From: CAYPHY01 sp964410625
GTDB lineage: Bacteria; Chloroflexota; Anaerolineae; Promineifilales; Promineifilaceae
DNA: 64,000 bases
Direction: 5' to 3'
Assembly (NCBI GenBank): GCA_964410625.1
Contig: CAYPHY010000017.1
Span: 1 to 64,000, forward strand
Shown here: positions 60,602-64,000 of the stretch, piece by piece
Layout: every line of letters begins with the position of its first letter
How positions within the stretch are numbered: the first letter of the stretch is position 1
Program-made: the position numbers and the translations under genes
Notes under the pieces: generated by a model
Databases searched by the model: none
The model's input: only the letters and a program-made list of their open reading frames with translations
What the model was told of the DNA's origin: nothing

Positions 60602-63600
60602 TTATTCGCTCTGAGTTTCGGAGGGGAGTGTCGCCCGCACGGCATCGGCCGCGGCGGCGGCAATGGCGGCCAACACATCTTCGTCGGTGTTGTCGTCAAT
60701 TAGCACGCTACCGCTGACGCTCAAAGCGGCACCCTCTTCCTCATCGGACTCCAGTTCGAGCATCGCTTCCCCATCTTCTTGGGAAGCCCGGAAACCGCTA
60801 CCGGCAGGAATCAGTTTGCCGATAATCACGTTTTCCTTCAAGCCCTGGAGCCGGTCTTCCTTACCAGCAATGGCCGCACCAGCGAGCACTTTGATCGTGT
60901 GCTGGAAGGAGCTTGCCGATAAGAAGCTCTCGGTATTGAGCGAGGCCTTGGTGATACCCAACAGCACCGGCTCGGCCTGTGCTGGCTGGCCGCCTTCGGC
61001 CACCACCTCGTCGTTCTTCTCCTGGAAGAGCGGCCCGTCAATCAGGTCGCCAGGCAGCATATCGGTGTCGCCGGAAGCCGTGACCATCACCTTGCTCAGC
61101 ATCTTGCGGATAATCACCTCAAAGTGCTTGTCGTGGATGTTCTGACCTTGCGGCCGATAAACCTGCTGTACCTCACGTAGGAGATACTTGGTAACGGCGT
61201 CCTTGCCGAGAATCTCCAAGATGCGGTGGGGGTTCTTCGACCCTTCCGTCAACTGGTCGCCGGGCGAAACACGCTGGCCGTCGGTGACAAGCAGGCGCAT
61301 ACCGGCGGGAATCTCGTAGTCACGCTCATCGGTGCTTTCCCAGACGACATGCAAACCGCGCTCATCAACGGTCACACGGCCGCCTTGCCGGGCGAGCAAC
61401 ACTTCGTCGTCCTTTTCGGCCAGGATGCCGCCGGTCTCGATTACCTCACCAGTCTCGACCTTGGTTGTCCAGCCTTCCGGTACTTCATACAAATCGTCCA
61501 CCGGCTTGGTATCGGTGATAAAGACGTGGCGCACGTTGTCAATGGCCCGCAGTTCGACGATACCACCGATTTCAGTGATGACAGCTTCACCCTTCGGCCG
61601 TTGCCGTGCCTCGAAAAGCTCCTCAACGCGGGGCAAACCCTGGGTAATGTCGCCACCGGCCGAAGCCGTACCACCGGTGTGGAAGGTACGCAGGGTCAAC
61701 TGTGTACCTGGCTCGCCAATGGATTGGGCGGCGATGATGCCAACGGCCGAACCGAGGGCGACAGGCGTACCACGTGCCAGGTCAACACCATAGCACTTCT
61801 GGCAGATGCCGAGGCGCAATTCACAAGTCATCGGTGAAAAGACGTAGACTTGGTCGAGACCAGACTCATCAATCAACTCGGCCGTTTCCAGCGAGATGTA
61901 CTCGTCCTGAGCGGCGATGATTTCGCCGGTCTCCGGATTGGTGATGGGGGCAGCGGCCACACGGCCGACCACGCGCTCAGCAAAGGTTTGCTTACCGAAG
62001 TTATCGGAACGCATGATCTCAATACCCTTTGTCGTCCCACAATCCTCGGACATGATGATCAAGTCCTGGGCCACATCCACCAGACGACGGGTTAGATAAC
62101 CGGCATCGGCCGTGCGTAGGGCGGTGTCAGCCAAGCCCTTGCGCGCGCCGTGGGTGGAGATGAAGTATTCCAACGCCTCCAGACCCTGGCGGAAGTTCGA
62201 TTGGATCGGCACAGGAATGATGCGCCCTTGCGGGTCGGCCATCAGACCGCGCATACCCGATAGCTGAGTGATCGAGTTAAAGCCACCCTTGCCAGCGCCG
62301 GACAAGGCCATAATGGCCATCGGCCCATGGGGGTCCATCGCTTCGCGCACGGCTCCAGCGACCAAATCCTTAGCCTCGTTCCATGTCTCGACTGTGCGCT
62401 GGTACTGTTCATCTTCGGTCAGCAGACCGCGACGATATTGACGATCAATCTCATCAACCCGCTTGCGCGAATTGTCCAAGATCTCCTGGCGTTCCTCTGG
62501 AATGGTCAGGTCGGCTACCGCCACCGTTGTACCGGATAGGGTGGCAAACTTGAAACCAATATCCTTGATCGCATCGACCATTTCAATGGTGGCCTCATCA
62601 CCCAATAGGCGATGGACACGATTGATCAGCGAATTGACGCCACCTTTGTCCAATAAGCGGTTGACAAAGCGGGCCTTTTCCGGCAGCACCAGGTTGAACA
62701 TCACGCGGCCAGGGGTGGTCTCGATGATCCGCTTGCGCGGTTTGCCATCGGCATATCGCATCCCATCATCCTTCAAATAGGTCTCGGTATAGACCTTGAT
62801 CTTGGCGTGGATGTCTACACTGTCCAACTCATAGGCAGCGACCACTTCATCGAGATTGCTATAGAGACGCCCTTCACCCTTGCCACCGTCGCGCATCATG
62901 GTGATGTAGTAGACGCCAAGCACCATGTCCTTCGACGGGCCAACAATGGGCTGGCCGTCGGCCGGCTTGAGCAGGTTGCGGGTAGCCAACATCATGGTCT
63001 TGGCTTCCTCGACCGCCTTATCGGACAGCGGCACATGGACAGCCATCTGGTCACCATCGAAGTCAGCATTGAAGGCGGCACAGACCAATGGATGGAGCTG
63101 GATCGCCTTGCCTTCTACCAGGATGGGCATGAAGGCCTGGATACCGAGGCGGTGCAAGGTAGGAGCGCGGTTGAGCAGGATCGGCCGTCCCTGGATAACC
63201 TCTTCCAGCACTTCCCAAACCTCAGGGGGTTGGCGCTCCATAAAACGCTTCGCGCCCTTCACATTACTAGCGTAGCCATATTGCACCAGCTTGCTGATCA
63301 CAAAGGGGCGGAACAGCTCTAAGGCCATTGTCTTTGGCAGACCACACTGGCCCATGCGCAGCTTGGGGCCGACGACGATAACGGAACGGCCGCTATAGTC
63401 TACGCGCTTACCAAGCAGATTGCGGCGGAAGCGTCCTTTCTTGCCCTTCAGCATGTCGGAAAGGGATTTCAGTTCGCGACGGCCGCGACGGCTGAGTGCC
63501 TTGCCACGCTGGCTATTGTCAATCAGGCTATCTACCGCCTCCTGGAGCATACGCTTTTCGTTGCGGACGATGACATCAGGCGCACCGAGTTCCAACAGTC

Positions 63601-64000
63601 GCTTGAGACGATTGTTGCGATTGATGACGCGACGATAGAGATCGTTGAGGTCGGAGGTGGCGAAACGGCCGCCGTCCAATTGCACCATCGGCCGTAGGTC
63701 GGGGGGGATGACCGGCAAAACAGTGAGGATCATCCATTCCGGCCGGTTGCCGCTGGCGCGTAGTGCCTCAACCACCTGTAGACGCTTGGTCGCCCGCTTG
63801 GCCGCTTGCTTGGAACGGCTGGTACGTACTTCGCGCCACAAGTCCCGCGCTAACTTGTCGAGGTCCATGTTGCGCAGGATGTCATAAAACGCTTCCGCAC
63901 CCATACCAGCACGGAAGACGTTGCCAAACTTGGCCTTTAGATCGCGGTAGTCGTTTTCATTTAAGAAGCTAACTAGCTGCAACGACTCCAGTTGCTCGCG
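60602..64000 (-). CDS. rpoC: DNA-directed RNA polymerase beta' subunit (5' end outside the window)
   Basis: Largest catalytic RNA polymerase subunit. The visible part (about 1130 residues) contains GKRVDYSGRSVIVVGP, the absolutely conserved Mg-binding AFNADFDGDQMAVHVPLS, the bridge/trigger helix region (MRGLMADPQGRIIPVPI; GEPGTQLTLRTFHTGG) and the second zinc-site Cys residues near CELRLGICQKCYG. The acidic C-terminus is normal. The frame stays open to position 64000, so the gene starts beyond the window and lacks roughly the first few hundred residues here. A terminator lies downstream at 60519-60550. Confidence 0.98.
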   Translation of the reverse strand, partial: REQLESLQLVSFLNENDYRDLKAKFGNVFRAGMGAEAFYDILRNMDLDKLARDLWREVRTSRSKQAAKRATKRLQVVEALRASGNRPEWMILTVLPVIPPDLRPMVQLDGGRFATSDLNDLYRRVINRNNRLKRLLELGAPDVIVRNEKRMLQEAVDSLIDNSQRGKALSRRGRRELKSLSDMLKGKKGRFRRNLLGKRVDYSGRSVIVVGPKLRMGQCGLPKTMALELFRPFVISKLVQYGYASNVKGAKRFMERQPPEVWEVLEEVIQGRPILLNRAPTLHRLGIQAFMPILVEGKAIQLHPLVCAAFNADFDGDQMAVHVPLSDKAVEEAKTMMLATRNLLKPADGQPIVGPSKDMVLGVYYITMMRDGGKGEGRLYSNLDEVVAAYELDSVDIHAKIKVYTETYLKDDGMRYADGKPRKRIIETTPGRVMFNLVLPEKARFVNRLLDKGGVNSLINRVHRLLGDEATIEMVDAIKDIGFKFATLSGTTVAVADLTIPEERQEILDNSRKRVDEIDRQYRRGLLTEDEQYQRTVETWNEAKDLVAGAVREAMDPHGPMAIMALSGAGKGGFNSITQLSGMRGLMADPQGRIIPVPIQSNFRQGLEALEYFISTHGARKGLADTALRTADAGYLTRRLVDVAQDLIIMSEDCGTTKGIEIMRSDNFGKQTFAERVVGRVAAAPITNPETGEIIAAQDEYISLETAELIDESGLDQVYVFSPMTCELRLGICQKCYGVDLARGTPVALGSAVGIIAAQSIGEPGTQLTLRTFHTGGTASAGGDITQGLPRVEELFEARQRPKGEAVITEIGGIVELRAIDNVRHVFITDTKPVDDLYEVPEGWTTKVETGEVIETGGILAEKDDEVLLARQGGRVTVDERGLHVVWESTDERDYEIPAGMRLLVTDGQRVSPGDQLTEGSKNPHRILEILGKDAVTKYLLREVQQVYRPQGQNIHDKHFEVIIRKMLSKVMVTASGDTDMLPGDLIDGPLFQEKNDEVVAEGGQPAQAEPVLLGITKASLNTESFLSASSFQHTIKVLAGAAIAGKEDRLQGLKENVIIGKLIPAGSGFRASQEDGEAMLELESDEEEGAALSVSGSVLIDDNTDEDVLAAIAAAAADAVRATLPSETQSE

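Noticed and set aside
61226..63322. Long open frames on the + strand opposite rpoC (for example 61226-61837 and 62807-63322)
   Set aside because: They lie wholly inside a highly conserved gene on the other strand and show no protein-like features. They are antisense shadows caused by GC-rich codon use.

Overview
The window looks like chromosomal DNA of a Chloroflexota bacterium, probably from the Anaerolineae / Ardenticatenia side of the phylum. This is inferred from the mix of gene families: a split, corrinoid-based methionine/C1 locus with MetV and MetF, a DUF5678 protein paired with a clan-AA protease, many lipoproteins with Thr/Pro or Glu/Pro/Ala linkers, type 2 IPP isomerase, and CARDB and META domain proteins. 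It is not proven by any marker I could compare. The DNA is GC-rich. The palindrome CGGCCG is strikingly frequent in coding sequence on both strands.

Layout. (1) 73-2986: ABC importer of the NMT1/THI5 (pyrimidine or nitrate/taurine-like) class. (2) 3089-14627: a C1 / methyl-transfer locus. On the + strand are a PF13769-type small protein, a corrinoid reactivator with a 2Fe-2S domain, a corrinoid carrier protein, a homocysteine methyltransferase and a methyl-THF:corrinoid methyltransferase. On the - strand, in transcription order, are a stand-alone MetH activation domain, metV, metF, rpe, folD and fhs. Together these can take formate to methyl-THF, then through corrinoid to methionine. No CODH/ACS is in the window, so a complete Wood-Ljungdahl pathway is not shown. 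(3) 14771-19852: a YIP1 membrane protein and a MacB-like ABC system carrying a CARDB secreted protein. (4) 19986-25210: two META-domain proteins, one fused to a UbiB-type kinase and one to a Ycf48-like propeller. (5) 25342-34026: SRPBCC protein, coaBC, a cytochrome c / amine-oxidase-like membrane protein, a DUF5678 + protease pair, smpB and two S41 peptidases. (6) 34319-44022: GH3-like protein, BrnT-type toxin-antitoxin, CDF transporter, threonine dehydrogenase-like SDR, MATE/ANKH-like transporter, MBL hydrolase and a LysM protein. (7) 44123-52596: tRNA-Arg and tRNA-His, then a DUF2779 nuclease-like protein and a two-gene operon of large P-loop ATPases. One of these has a PD-(D/E)XK domain. 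The other combines receiver-like, kinase-like, Nudix and AAA modules. This is the best candidate for an undescribed conflict or defence system. Upstream of it lies a 510-bp AT-rich gap with a structured-RNA-like segment. (8) 53158-57575: a polysaccharide / glycan cluster. (9) 57835-64000: isoprenoid genes (fni, polyprenyl synthase), an SH3 protein and a 5'-truncated rpoC.

A second layer runs through most intergenic gaps. These hold 'word palindromes': short words of 6-15 bases repeated several times in one arm and again, reverse-complemented, in the other. At least a dozen word families occur, and several recur at distant sites. One such cassette sits inside the coding sequence of the O-antigen ligase.

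All calls come from reading translated sequence and motifs by eye. No database search was run.
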